A DNA stretch of 64,000 nt, taken from assembly GCF_002277895.1 (NCBI RefSeq), contig NZ_CP023000.1:1-64000 (forward strand), read 5' to 3'. A program made the position numbers and the translations under genes. The notes below the pieces were generated by a model, which was given only the letters and a program-made list of their open reading frames with translations, ran no database searches and had not been told where the DNA came from. Positions within the stretch are counted from its first letter, which is position 1; every line of letters starts with the position of its first letter. Source of the DNA: Rhizobium sp. 11515TR (lineage in GTDB: Bacteria; Pseudomonadota; Alphaproteobacteria; Rhizobiales; Rhizobiaceae). Of this stretch, positions 8,132-16,917 are shown in pieces.

Positions 8132-9192
8132 GATTACCCGAAGGCCCAATCATCATTGTTGGCGGCAGCGGCTTCATAGGAAGCAATCTCGCCGACAGCT
8201 ATCTTAGAGACGGTGAGGACGTGATCGTCCTCGACAATCTTAGCCGGCCCGGCGTCGAGCAGAATCTTCGCTGGCTGAAAAGCAATCACGGAGATCGCGT
8301 TCAATCGGCAATCGCGGATATCCGCGACTTCGATGCCATCGCTCCATTTTTCATAGGGGCACGGGCAGTCTTTCATCTTGCGGCTCAAACGGCGGTGACG
8401 ACCAGCCTCGACCATCCTCTGCATGATTTCGAGACGAATGCCCGTGGCACGCTCAATGTGCTGGAAGCTGTCCGCAAGGCGGGCAACACGGCGCCGATCA
8501 TTTTTTCCAGTACGAACAAGGTCTACGGCGACATTCACGACATCGCGATGGCCGGATTGGAAGATCGCTATATACCCGCCGACGAATTGCTGCGCGAGCA
8601 CGGCTTCGACGAGGATCGCAGACTGAATTTCTGCACGCCATATGGCTGCTCCAAGGGGGTCGCAGATCAATATGTCCTCGACTATGCCAAGTCCTTCGGT
8701 TCGCTTACCGCCGTTTTGCGCATGAGCTGCATCTATGGCCCACGGCAGTTTGGCACCGAAGATCAAGGCTGGGTCGCTCATTTCATGATCCGCGCACTGA
8801 ACGACGAAGCCATTTCGATTTATGGCGACGGCCGGCAAGTGCGAGACATTTTGCATGTCGATGATGCCGTTCGCGCCTATCGGGGCCTGCTGAACTCGAT
8901 CGATGAGGCCAAGGGCAAGGCCTTCAATCTGGGGGGAGGGCCTGACAATGCCGTGAGCATTCGCATCGTGCTCAGGGAAATCGAAAGGATCATCGGCAGG
9001 CCGATTGCGACCATGCACTCCGACTGGCGCGTTGGGGATCAGCTTTACTTCGTCACGAACACCGGCGCATTGCGCGAAGCCATCGGCTGGGCGCCCAAAA
9101 TATCATGGCGCAGCGGCGTGCGTGATCTTTGCGATTGGCTCGTGACCAACCGCCTGGGCGATTCTTATCGCGAGCGGAGGGTCTCAGCATGA
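8128..9192 (+). CDS. CDP-paratose/tyvelose 2-epimerase-like nucleotide-sugar epimerase
   Basis: A 354-residue extended SDR. GGSGFIGSNLADSYL binds NAD. The run STNKVYGD, PYGCSKGVADQYVLDY (with the YxxxK pair) and RMSCIYGPRQFGTEDQGW is a strong signature of RfbE-type CDP-paratose 2-epimerases, which invert C2 of a CDP-dideoxyhexose. No CDP-dideoxyhexose dehydratase or reductase is nearby, so a different nucleotide sugar is equally possible. It overlaps its neighbours by 4 nt on both sides. It acts in the cytosol with the preceding epimerase and the UDP-xylose synthase to build the sugar set for the CgeB-like transferases. Confidence 0.85.
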   Translation: MRLPEGPIIIVGGSGFIGSNLADSYLRDGEDVIVLDNLSRPGVEQNLRWLKSNHGDRVQSAIADIRDFDAIAPFFIGARAVFHLAAQTAVTTSLDHPLHDFETNARGTLNVLEAVRKAGNTAPIIFSSTNKVYGDIHDIAMAGLEDRYIPADELLREHGFDEDRRLNFCTPYGCSKGVADQYVLDYAKSFGSLTAVLRMSCIYGPRQFGTEDQGWVAHFMIRALNDEAISIYGDGRQVRDILHVDDAVRAYRGLLNSIDEAKGKAFNLGGGPDNAVSIRIVLREIERIIGRPIATMHSDWRVGDQLYFVTNTGALREAIGWAPKISWRSGVRDLCDWLVTNRLGDSYRERRVSA

Positions 9193-10352
9193 ATGGAGAG
9201 GTCGATGTCTGCCAATCCAGTTTGATACCTTCGCCGGTTTATAGGCTTAACGCTCGCAAGCCGCAGACGGTTCTCATGACGGTGGATGCCGTCGGCGGCG
9301 TATGGCGATACGCGATGGATCTCGCCAAGGGATTACAGCGGTTTGGGGTCCACACAGTGTTCGCCGGGCTTGGGCCGTCGCCTTCCTCCGAACAGGAGCA
9401 GGAAGCAATTGCAATGGGGCCATTGGTTTGGCTGGATGCACCCTTGGATTGGACGGCGGGAAATGAAGATGAGCTCGACACCATTTCCCATCTTCTCGGG
9501 GAGCTTATCGATCGGTATTCGATAGACTTGCTTCATCTCAATCTCCCCTCACAGGCTGCCGGTCTCGATATCGATCTGCCTGTCGTCGTTGTTTCGCATT
9601 CATGCGTGGTGACATGGTTTCAATCCGTGCGCGGTGTGGGTGTCCCCGATCCATGGAGATGGCAATTCTCGCGCAACCGGCGAGGTTTCGACCGCGCCGA
9701 TATCGTCGTTGCGCCGAGTCATAGTCACGCGCATGCGCTCCAAACGTGTTACGGGCCGATCTCCCCTTTGAAGGTCGTCCATAACTCAAGCGAACTCCAT
9801 GCGCAGCCAGCTCCAAAGGAGAATTTTGCCCTGGCGGTTGGCCGATGGTGGGACGATGGCAAGAATGGTGCGGTATTGGATGCAGCCGCACGCCTCTCAC
9901 GCTCGAAGATATTTATGGCGGGGGCTGTGGATGGACCGTCCGGCCAGCATTTTTCCATCAGGCATGCCGTTCAGCTGGGAGAATTGCATCATCACCAGGT
10001 CGCCGCCGTTATGACCCAGGCCGGTATCGTCGTGTCGCCTTCACTCTACGAACCCTTCGGGCTCGCTGCGCTTGAGGGAGCCCGTGCCGGAGCCGCGCTC
10101 GTATTAGCGGATATTCCGACCTATCGCGAGCTTTGGGACGGAGCCGCACTCTTTGCAGATCCGCACGACGCCGTCGGGTTTGCCGATGCGATCGATTTGC
10201 TGTCAGAGGACGAGAGGCTGCGGAAAGAGAAAGGTTTATCGGCACAAAATCGATCGCAGGCCTATTCGCTCGATCATCAGTGCCGGTCGCTTCTGAATGT
10301 TTACGCAAGCGCCATGCAACATGCCGATATGAGAGAGGCGGTGCATCCATGA
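9189..10352 (+). CDS. GT4-type glycosyltransferase
   Basis: A protein of 387 residues with the two-Rossmann GT-B fold expected of family GT4. The N-terminus has DAVGGVWRYAMDLAKGL (acceptor-side glycine loop). The C-terminal half carries YEPFGLAALEGARAG, the E-x7-E nucleotide-sugar motif. No membrane segment or signal peptide is visible, so it acts at the inner face of the membrane or in the cytosol. The ATG at 9189 overlaps the previous stop (ATGA). It is probably the first transferase in a chain followed by three CgeB-like enzymes. Donor and acceptor cannot be inferred from the sequence. Confidence 0.87.
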   Translation: MNGEVDVCQSSLIPSPVYRLNARKPQTVLMTVDAVGGVWRYAMDLAKGLQRFGVHTVFAGLGPSPSSEQEQEAIAMGPLVWLDAPLDWTAGNEDELDTISHLLGELIDRYSIDLLHLNLPSQAAGLDIDLPVVVVSHSCVVTWFQSVRGVGVPDPWRWQFSRNRRGFDRADIVVAPSHSHAHALQTCYGPISPLKVVHNSSELHAQPAPKENFALAVGRWWDDGKNGAVLDAAARLSRSKIFMAGAVDGPSGQHFSIRHAVQLGELHHHQVAAVMTQAGIVVSPSLYEPFGLAALEGARAGAALVLADIPTYRELWDGAALFADPHDAVGFADAIDLLSEDERLRKEKGLSAQNRSQAYSLDHQCRSLLNVYASAMQHADMREAVHP

Positions 10353-11470
10353 AATTCGTATTCTACACGCACTCTCTCGTTTCGGATTGGAACCATGGCA
10401 ATGCGCATTTCCTGCGGGGGGTCATGCGTGAGCTCCTCAAGCGCGGACATAGTGCGATTGCCCTGGAGCCTTCCGATTCCTGGAGCCGCCGCAATCTCCT
10501 CATGGATCAGGGTCCGCAGACGCTGGAAGCTTTCCGCCGCACATTCCCGCAGTTGACATCACTCTCCTACGACAGCGCCTTCGACCACGAGGAGGCGATT
10601 AGCGATGCTGATGTCGTCGTCGTCCACGAGTGGACGGATCCCGCACTCGTCAAGCGCCTTGGTAAAGCCAGACGCATCGGCGGGCGTTTCACACTCATCT
10701 TCCATGACACGCACCATCGCGCCGTCTCCGCACGGAGCGAAATCGCAGGCCTCGATCTTGAGAACTATGACCTTATTCTCGCTTTTGGCGAGACTTTGCG
10801 GCAGCGCTATCTCAAGGCAGGGTGGGGAAACAATGTCTTCACGTGGCACGAAGCCGCCGACGAGGCGTTGTTCAGGCCGATGCCCGAGGTGGAAAAGAAG
10901 GGCGATCTCATATGGATCGGCAATTGGGGCGACGATGAACGCAGTGCCGAGATCGGCCGTTTTCTCGTTGAGCCTGCGAGCCGTATCGGGAAATACGCAC
11001 TTACGACCAGCGTGCGAGGTGTGCGCTATCCTCCGGCCGCGCTTGAGGCTCTGCGCAAAGCCGGCATCCATTACGGCGGCTGGATCGCCAATGCCGAGGT
11101 GCCGCGGGCATTCGCCGAAAACCGCGTGACCGTGCATATTCCCCGTCGCCCCTATGTTGAATCCCTGCCAGGCATTCCGACGATACGTGTCTTCGAGGCA
11201 CTCGCCTGTGGGATTCCGCTGATATCCGCACCATGGGACGACTGCGAGGAGCTTTTCCGGCCCGGTAAGGACTTTCTCATCGCCGGAACCGGCGACGAAA
11301 TGACCCGCCTCATTCGCGATGTCCTTTCGGACCAGGCGCTCGCCGATGCGCTGATTGCATCCGGCCTGGAGCGCATACGCACGCGCCACACCTGCGGCCA
11401 TCGCGTCGACGAACTCCTGAAAATTCTGGATCGGCATAATGCAGTGGGTAAGCGGGAGGTTGCGGAATGA
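10349..11470 (+). CDS. CgeB-like glycosyltransferase, first of three paralogues
   Basis: A protein of 373 residues. It starts with FYTHSLVSDWNHGNAHFLRG, the N-terminal pattern shared by the next two genes, and ends with TIRVFEALACGIPLISAPW and a regular helical tail typical of the CgeB / Glyco_trans_1_2 C-terminal domain. CgeB of Bacillus takes part in spore-crust glycosylation. The family is GT-B fold and lacks the full GT4 E-x7-E motif. Start 10349 overlaps the previous stop by 4 nt. Being one of three tandem, diverged copies suggests stepwise addition of different sugars to one acceptor. Confidence 0.85.
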   Translation: MKFVFYTHSLVSDWNHGNAHFLRGVMRELLKRGHSAIALEPSDSWSRRNLLMDQGPQTLEAFRRTFPQLTSLSYDSAFDHEEAISDADVVVVHEWTDPALVKRLGKARRIGGRFTLIFHDTHHRAVSARSEIAGLDLENYDLILAFGETLRQRYLKAGWGNNVFTWHEAADEALFRPMPEVEKKGDLIWIGNWGDDERSAEIGRFLVEPASRIGKYALTTSVRGVRYPPAALEALRKAGIHYGGWIANAEVPRAFAENRVTVHIPRRPYVESLPGIPTIRVFEALACGIPLISAPWDDCEELFRPGKDFLIAGTGDEMTRLIRDVLSDQALADALIASGLERIRTRHTCGHRVDELLKILDRHNAVGKREVAE

Positions 11471-12555
11471 AGATCGCTTTCTACGGCTCGAGCCTTCTTT
11501 CGGCCTATTGGAACGGTGCGGCCACCTATTACCGCGGTCTGCTGAAGGCATTGGCGGCCAGGGGTTACCGCATCACCTTCTACGAGCCGGACGTTTATCA
11601 GCGCCAGGAACATCGCGATATCGATCCACCCGATTGGTGTGAGGTCGTCGTCTATGATGGAACGATTGCCGCCTTGAAGAAGGTTGCGGCCGAGGCCGCC
11701 CTTGCCGATATTGTCATCAAGACGAGCGGCGTCGGCTTCGAGGACGATCTGCTTTTGCAGGAGGTCATGACGGCTGCCCGGCCGGAGGCTCTCAAAATTT
11801 TCTGGGATGTGGATGCGCCGGCGACGCTTGCCGAAATGCAGACATCCGCGGATCATCCGCTTCGCAAGGCACTTGCCGACCTAGATCTGATTTTGACCTA
11901 TGGCGGCGGGGAGCCTGTCATAAAAAAATACCGGCAGCTTGGCGCGCCAGTATGTATTCCGATCTATAACGCGCTCGATCCGCAGACACATCATTCCGTC
12001 ATCGCCGATCCTCGCTTCGAGGCGACCCTTGGCTTTCTTGGCAACCGTCTGCCTGATCGAGAGGCGCGGGTCGAGGCCTTTTTTCACGAGCCGGCCGCAG
12101 CCATGCCTTCGCAGCGCTTTCTTCTGGGCGGTGCAGGCTGGGACGACAAGCCGATGTCGAGTAACGTCCGCTATATCGGGCACGTACCGACCCGCGATCA
12201 CAACGCCTTTAACGCGACACCGAGGGCGGTGCTCAATATCTCGCGCGAGAGCATGGCCGAAAATGGCTTTTCGCCAGCCACTCGGGTGTTTGAGGCGGTC
12301 GGCGCCGGCGCCTGCCTGATCACCGACTATTGGGACGGAATTGACCATTTTCTGACGCCGAACGAGGAGGTGTTTGTCGCGCGCGACGGCCGAGATGTGT
12401 GCGAAATCCTGTCCGGCCTGACACCCGATCGTGCAGCAGAGACCGGGAAAAGAGCGCTCGCTCGCGTGCTCGGCGCACACACTTATCAGCACCGGGCCGT
12501 CGAAGTCGATCAGCTCTTACGGTCCCGTTTCGCAAGCAAGGAGGCCGCCGAATGA
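11467..12555 (+). CDS. CgeB-like glycosyltransferase, second paralogue
   Basis: A protein of 362 residues. FYGSSLLSAYWNGAATYYRG at the start mirrors the first copy. The middle has FWDVDAPATLAEM, with aspartates where a sugar-nucleotide or acceptor site would lie. The C-terminus has ATRVFEAVGAGACLITDYW, the CgeB C-terminal signature. It is coupled to both neighbours by ATGA overlaps. The central DVDAPATLA block is shared with the third copy (DIDTPVTLA) but not the first, so copies two and three are the closer pair. The product is probably a glycoconjugate assembled under stress; donor and acceptor are unknown. Confidence 0.85.
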   Translation: MKIAFYGSSLLSAYWNGAATYYRGLLKALAARGYRITFYEPDVYQRQEHRDIDPPDWCEVVVYDGTIAALKKVAAEAALADIVIKTSGVGFEDDLLLQEVMTAARPEALKIFWDVDAPATLAEMQTSADHPLRKALADLDLILTYGGGEPVIKKYRQLGAPVCIPIYNALDPQTHHSVIADPRFEATLGFLGNRLPDREARVEAFFHEPAAAMPSQRFLLGGAGWDDKPMSSNVRYIGHVPTRDHNAFNATPRAVLNISRESMAENGFSPATRVFEAVGAGACLITDYWDGIDHFLTPNEEVFVARDGRDVCEILSGLTPDRAAETGKRALARVLGAHTYQHRAVEVDQLLRSRFASKEAAE

Positions 12556-13655
12556 GTCGCGCACTCGACATCGTGATATTGGGTCTCTCCTTGTCTTCCT
12601 CCTGGGGAAATGGTCATGCTACGACATTCCGTTCCTTGATCAGAGGTCTCCATGCCGAGGGGCATCATGTGCTTTTCCTCGAGCGGGATGTTCCCTGGTA
12701 TGCTGCGCATAGGGACCTTTGCGATGCGGATTTCTGTGAGCTTTCTTATTACGGCAATATCGATGAACTCAGAAGCCGCTTTAGGCAGCGATTGATCGCC
12801 GCCGATGCCGTCATCATCGGTTCCTATGTGCCGGATGGCGTAACGGTGATCGATACGGTTGCCGCGCTAAAGCCCCAGCTCTTATGCTTCTATGATATCG
12901 ACACGCCGGTTACGCTTGCGAAACTCGGACAGGACGACCAGGAATATGTCGCCAGGCGTCAAATGCCGATATTCGATGTCTATCTGTCTTTTTCGGGGGG
13001 AGGCGTTCTTAACCGGTTGATGGCGGAATTTGGCGTCTCACGCGCGGAAGCTCTCTATTGCTCGGTCGATGAGCGGCGTTACAGGAATACGGGCGAGGAG
13101 ACCTTTTGGGATCTCGGCTATCTTGGCACCTACAGCCGCGACCGCCAGGAGAAATTGCAGAAGCTTCTGATAGAGCCGGCGCGGCGGTTGCCGCATATGC
13201 GCTTTATCGTTGCCGGGCCGCAATTTCCCGCTGATATCGACTGGCCCGAGAATGTAACTCGCATTGAACACCTCGCGCCCGCCGATCATCCGTCCTTCTA
13301 CAGCCGGCAAAGGTTTACCCTCAATATTACTCGCTCCGACATGATCGAGGCAGGCTGGTCGCCAAGCGTGCGCCTGTTCGAGGCGGCAGCTTGCGGCACC
13401 CCGATCATCAGCGATTTCTGGCGCGGTATCGACGAGCTTTTCCCACAGGATCGCTCCATTTTGATCGCGCATGACACTGCAGACGTGGTCGGTGCGCTGA
13501 CCGGTCTTTCGGAGGAAACGAGGCGCGGAATGGCGGATCTCGCGCAGCGCATCGTCCATGGTGATCACACCGGGCGTGCCCGCGCCAGGCAGTTGGCGAA
13601 TATTCTGTCGGAAGGCCTGCCGCAAAATCGAGTAGGCCGACGTGCGTTAGCGTAG
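12552..13655 (+). CDS. CgeB-like glycosyltransferase, third paralogue
   Basis: A protein of 367 residues. LGLSLSSSWGNGHATTFRSL at the N-terminus, FYDIDTPVTLAKL in the middle and SVRLFEAAACGTPIISDFW near the C-terminus match the other two copies. ATG 12552 overlaps the previous stop. After it the spacing opens to 20 nt before the UDP-xylose synthase, which has its own strong AAGGAG site. Xylose is therefore an attractive donor for one of these transferases, but nothing in the sequence proves it. No membrane segment is seen. Confidence 0.85.
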   Translation: MSRALDIVILGLSLSSSWGNGHATTFRSLIRGLHAEGHHVLFLERDVPWYAAHRDLCDADFCELSYYGNIDELRSRFRQRLIAADAVIIGSYVPDGVTVIDTVAALKPQLLCFYDIDTPVTLAKLGQDDQEYVARRQMPIFDVYLSFSGGGVLNRLMAEFGVSRAEALYCSVDERRYRNTGEETFWDLGYLGTYSRDRQEKLQKLLIEPARRLPHMRFIVAGPQFPADIDWPENVTRIEHLAPADHPSFYSRQRFTLNITRSDMIEAGWSPSVRLFEAAACGTPIISDFWRGIDELFPQDRSILIAHDTADVVGALTGLSEETRRGMADLAQRIVHGDHTGRARARQLANILSEGLPQNRVGRRALA

Positions 13656-13675
13656 AAATCTAAAGGAGAAATTGC

Positions 13676-14707
13676 ATGCGGCAGGTAATCAAAAAGAACA
13701 TTCTCGTTGCTGGAGGCGCAGGCTTTGTCGGCTCTCACCTTTGCGACGCACTCATGGCCGGCGGCCATCGGGTCATTTGTGTCGACAGCTTTTTGACAAG
13801 CTCGCCCAATAATATCAAGCTATTGCAAAATAACTCTAATTTCACGCTTATCGAGCATGACATATGCGAAGAGCTTGAGATCGCCGAGCCGCTCCATCAA
13901 ATCTACAACCTGGCGTGCCCGGCCTCTCCGCCATTCTATCAGGCCGACCCTATCCATACGATGATGACCAGCGTGGCCGGAACGGGGAATCTCCTGAAAC
14001 TCGCAGAGCGTCATGGCGCCTCCTTCCTGCAGGCTTCCACGAGCGAAGTCTATGGCGATCCGGAGGAGCATCCGCAGCAGGAAGACTATTGGGGTCACGT
14101 CAATTGCATCGGACCGCGCGCATGCTACGACGAGGGAAAACGTGCGGCGGAGGCTCTCTGCTTCGATAGTCTGCGTGCGGGCTCCGTCGACGCGCGCGTC
14201 GTGCGCATCTTCAATACATATGGCCCTCGCATGCAGCCGAATGATGGGCGTATTGTCTCAAATTTCATCGTCCAGGCGCTGCAGCAAGAACCACTGACGA
14301 TTTACGGGGATGGCAACCAGACGAGATCCTTTTGCTACGTGTCCGATCTGGTTGAGGGGCTGATCCGCTCGATGAATGTGCAGCCAAATGTCGGCTTGCC
14401 AATCAATCTCGGCAATCCGGGGGAGTTTACGGTCAAAGAACTTGCGCAAGTGATCCTGGAGATGGTGCCGACAAACTCAGGCATTGCTTACCGGCCGCTG
14501 CCTATCGACGATCCACAGCGTCGGCGGCCGGACATAACGCGCGCAAAGCAACTTTTGTCCTGGGAGCCGAAGGTTCATCTCACCGAAGGCCTGGAATATA
14601 CCGTTGCCTGGTTTCGTCAGGCGCTTCACGAACCGCAATCTATCCAAAGGCCACGTCATAAGACCACGCCGATCCGGCGTCCGACGGGTCTTTCAATCGG
14701 AGCGTGA
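13676..14707 (+). CDS. uxs: UDP-glucuronate decarboxylase (UDP-xylose synthase)
   Basis: A protein of 343 residues that converts UDP-glucuronate to UDP-xylose with an internally recycled NAD. VAGGAGFVGSHLCDAL binds NAD. CPASPPFYQADPIHT, STSEVYGDPEEHPQ, YWGHVNCIGPRACYDEGKR (YDEGK is the catalytic YxxxK) and RIFNTYGPRM form the typical signature of this family and separate it from ordinary dehydratases. The N-terminus is short, so it is a soluble cytosolic form. AAGGAG lies 8 nt before ATG 13676. It makes the one nucleotide sugar in this operon whose identity can be named with confidence, pointing to a xylose-containing product. Confidence 0.92.
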   Translation: MRQVIKKNILVAGGAGFVGSHLCDALMAGGHRVICVDSFLTSSPNNIKLLQNNSNFTLIEHDICEELEIAEPLHQIYNLACPASPPFYQADPIHTMMTSVAGTGNLLKLAERHGASFLQASTSEVYGDPEEHPQQEDYWGHVNCIGPRACYDEGKRAAEALCFDSLRAGSVDARVVRIFNTYGPRMQPNDGRIVSNFIVQALQQEPLTIYGDGNQTRSFCYVSDLVEGLIRSMNVQPNVGLPINLGNPGEFTVKELAQVILEMVPTNSGIAYRPLPIDDPQRRRPDITRAKQLLSWEPKVHLTEGLEYTVAWFRQALHEPQSIQRPRHKTTPIRRPTGLSIGA

Positions 14708-14709
14708 TC

Positions 14710-15474
14710 ATGGAGAGCGAAGAGGAGTTGCGGCGCCAGATTGCCGAACTGGCGCCATGGTTTCACAACTTGCGTATAAGAGGCATCGAAACAGCTCCCG
14801 ATCATTTTCTCGGGGACTATCCAAGCTTCAAATGGCGGCGCTTCAAGGATGTCGTTCCCCTGGATTTGACGGGCAAGACCGTTCTCGACATCGGCTGTAA
14901 CGCGGGATTTTATTCGCTTGAGATGAAACGACGCAATGCAGACCGCGTGGTGGCGATCGATACAGATCCGCATTATCTGCGGCAAGCCGCATTCGTGGCA
15001 AAGCAGGCCGAGGTTGACATCGACTTCCGGCAAATGTCCGTCTACGAGATCGAGCAACTGCGCGAAAAGTTTGATCTCGTCCTTTTCATGGGTGTCCTCT
15101 ACCATCTGCGTCATCCCCTCCTGGCGCTTGACCTGCTTCGAGAGCACGTCGTCAAGGATCTGATGCTGTTTCAATGTATGCAGCGCGGCGTGGACGACAC
15201 GCCGGAACTGAAGGACGATTACGACTTCGAGGACAGAGAGATTTTCAATCGTCCTGATTATCCGAAGCTGTTCTTCGTAGAAAATCGCTATGCCGGGGAT
15301 CCGACAAACTGGTTCATACCGAACAAGGCGGCGACGGAGGCGATGCTGCGCAGCGCAGGATTTACAATGCTGCAGAATCCGGAACCAGAGGTATATCTCC
15401 TGCGGTGCAGTACCCGTCGTTTTATGGTCGAAAAACCACCTCTCATTCGCTTACAGGATGAGGGGCAAGGGTGA
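14710..15474 (+). CDS. SAM-dependent methyltransferase, CmoB/DUF1698-like
   Basis: A protein of 254 residues. VLDIGCNAGFYSLEM near 61-75 is the SAM-binding motif I, VVAIDTDPHYL near 82-92 is motif II, and FDLVLFMGVLYHLRHPL near 118-134 resembles the CmoB-type post-I region. An upstream GTG at 14704 overlapping the uxs stop is possible, but GGAG sits 7 nt before ATG 14710, so that start is preferred. As the last gene of the glycan operon it probably O-methylates a sugar or the finished glycoconjugate rather than tRNA. This placement argument is inference. The target atom cannot be read. Confidence 0.85.
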   Translation: MESEEELRRQIAELAPWFHNLRIRGIETAPDHFLGDYPSFKWRRFKDVVPLDLTGKTVLDIGCNAGFYSLEMKRRNADRVVAIDTDPHYLRQAAFVAKQAEVDIDFRQMSVYEIEQLREKFDLVLFMGVLYHLRHPLLALDLLREHVVKDLMLFQCMQRGVDDTPELKDDYDFEDREIFNRPDYPKLFFVENRYAGDPTNWFIPNKAATEAMLRSAGFTMLQNPEPEVYLLRCSTRRFMVEKPPLIRLQDEGQG

Positions 15475-15817
15475 TGCGTCTCAGTGGGCGCGAATGCTCT
15501 GCGTTTACTTCCGCTGCGCGAGCCCTGAGAGATTTGGATACGGAACATCGCCGAGAGAAGGTTTTGTGTGCCGTCTTTAGAAGGGCCGCATAGGATGCAG
15601 AGCCATTTGAAAGTTTCTCCTGACCTCATGGAACATGCTGGGCATGCAGCCGTTCCTTCGAAGTGTGAAAGCGTTTGAGTGCACCTCAGAACGGTTCTGG
15701 GTCATTTCCCTATTGCGGCGAATATCAAAGCGCGAAGTAGGCTTCATTTGAAATCACCGAGAGGATGTATCGGCGTCGCCAAAGATGTCAGGTCTGCATC
15801 CGGATCAGAGCTGCTGA
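15475..15817 (+). other. 343-nt intergenic region and sigma-gene leader
   Basis: No convincing gene is present. It contains the EcfG-type promoter at 15630-15654 and, in the leader after it, the near-palindrome CAGAACGGTTCTG at 15687-15699 (6-nt arms around one base), which could be an operator or part of an RNA structure. The leader from the predicted start near 15662 to ATG 15818 is about 155 nt, long for such a gene. Confidence 0.5.
15630..15654 (+). promoter_or_regulatory. EcfG-type promoter of the sigma-factor gene (autoregulatory)
   Basis: GGAAC at 15630-15634, 16 nt, CGTT at 15651-15654: a perfect match to the textbook consensus. The block is nearly palindromic, and the minus strand also reads GGAAC-N16-TGTT across 15632-15656. 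Confidence 0.85.
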
Positions 15818-16348
15818 ATGAGCGATACGGCAAAGGAGAATACAGTGATCCACCTGTCCCGTTCCAATCGTTTGCAGGCTGAAATCGTGGAGCTCATTCC
15901 AGCCCTGCGCGCCTTCGCCAGAACATTCCACCGAAATTCGACGGATGCCGATGACTTGGTTCAAGAGACACTGACAAAAGCTCTGGCCAATATCGACCAG
16001 TTCGATCCTGGCACTCGGTTGAAATCGTGGCTGTTCACCATCATGCGTAATACATTCTGCACAAAGTTCCGCATCGCCAAACGCGAGGCTCCGGGCAACA
16101 AGAAATGCATATCCGACGTCGGCGTCGCACCAGCGTCGCAGGAATGGACGATCCGGGCAAAGGAACTACAGCGGGCGTGCAACCGCCTGCCGGAACATTA
16201 TCGGATAGTGTTGGAATATGTGGTGATCGAAGGCCGCTCCTACGAAGATGCCGCTACGAAGTTCGGTTGTGCGATTGGCACCGTAAAAAGTCGCATCAAT
16301 CGGGCTCGCCAGCAGCTCGCGGTCCAGCTTGACGAGGACCTTTACTGA
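15818..16348 (+). CDS. EcfG-like ECF sigma factor (general stress type)
   Basis: A protein of 176 residues with only sigma region 2 and region 4, as in ECF factors. Region 2 (about 25-90) has DADDLVQETLTKALANIDQF and SWLFTIMRNTF, a pattern close to EcfG/RpoE2 proteins of alphaproteobacteria. Region 4 (about 115-170) has LPEHYRIVLEYVVIEGRSYE and GTVKSRINRARQ for -35 recognition. Its own promoter carries the GGAAC-N16-CGTT motif seen throughout the window, so it may direct the local regulon and itself. No NepR anti-sigma or PhyR gene is adjacent, so it is probably an accessory EcfG copy. Its stop lies 11 nt from the stop of a convergent receiver gene. Confidence 0.88.
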   Translation: MSDTAKENTVIHLSRSNRLQAEIVELIPALRAFARTFHRNSTDADDLVQETLTKALANIDQFDPGTRLKSWLFTIMRNTFCTKFRIAKREAPGNKKCISDVGVAPASQEWTIRAKELQRACNRLPEHYRIVLEYVVIEGRSYEDAATKFGCAIGTVKSRINRARQQLAVQLDEDLY

Positions 16349-16359
16349 CACTCCGGTTC

Positions 16360-16743
16360 TCAGATATCCAACCGTCGCGCACCGAACAACGCCAGGGCGA
16401 TATGCTCGATATCATCAACTTTTTCCCGCAGGATGAAGCCGGAAAATTGCGGGGGCGGGTTATCCGCTATGGCAAATACGTAGGGAAGCCCAGCTTCTTC
16501 AAGCGCTTCAGCCATCGCATATGCCAGATCTGAATCAAGCCGCATATCGATAATCGCCGCATCCACCTGATTGCCTTCGATCAAATCGAGAGCGTGCGGG
16601 ACATCAGCCATCGGGCCGATCAGAATAGCTCCCAGGGAACGCAACTTCCGGCTTGTCGCTTCTGTAAGGAAATAGTCGTCCTCGACGATCAAGAGCCGTT
16701 TGCCGGAAAACATTTTACTATACGCAGGTGTCGAATCGTTCAT
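16360..16743 (-). CDS. Single-domain response regulator receiver, atypical
   Basis: A protein of 127 residues consisting of a receiver domain only. LLIVEDDYFLTEATSRKL supplies the acidic pocket and AAIIDMRLDSD the phosphoacceptor Asp. The end is unusual: the Lys-Pro after strand 5 is replaced by LREKVDD, and the Thr/Ser after strand 4 is Ala (VFAIADN), so phospho-signalling may be altered. It belongs to the same receiver subfamily as two others in this window (17718 and 52650), which share GP and LD-L blocks. It has no DNA-binding domain, so it may pass or drain phosphate in a kinase network around the sigma factor. No EcfG motif was found upstream. Confidence 0.85.
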   Translation of the reverse strand: MNDSTPAYSKMFSGKRLLIVEDDYFLTEATSRKLRSLGAILIGPMADVPHALDLIEGNQVDAAIIDMRLDSDLAYAMAEALEEAGLPYVFAIADNPPPQFSGFILREKVDDIEHIALALFGARRLDI

Positions 16744-16917
16744 TGGCCAGCCTAGCTCAGATTATGCGATCATAGTTCGCTCTGCGTGAATTCAAAGTGA
16801 ATGCGAAGCCGATCCTCGCTTATAAACGCGGCCGAGCGAGCCGGCTGGTCGGGAGATCGCCAAGCATCGCCTCAATCCGGGAATTGTGGTGAGACAGTGT
16901 TCTCTAGAAGATCTTGG

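Noticed and set aside
15542-15565. Another GGAAC followed by a GTT at 15542
   Set aside because: The spacing is about three bases too short for the -10 element.
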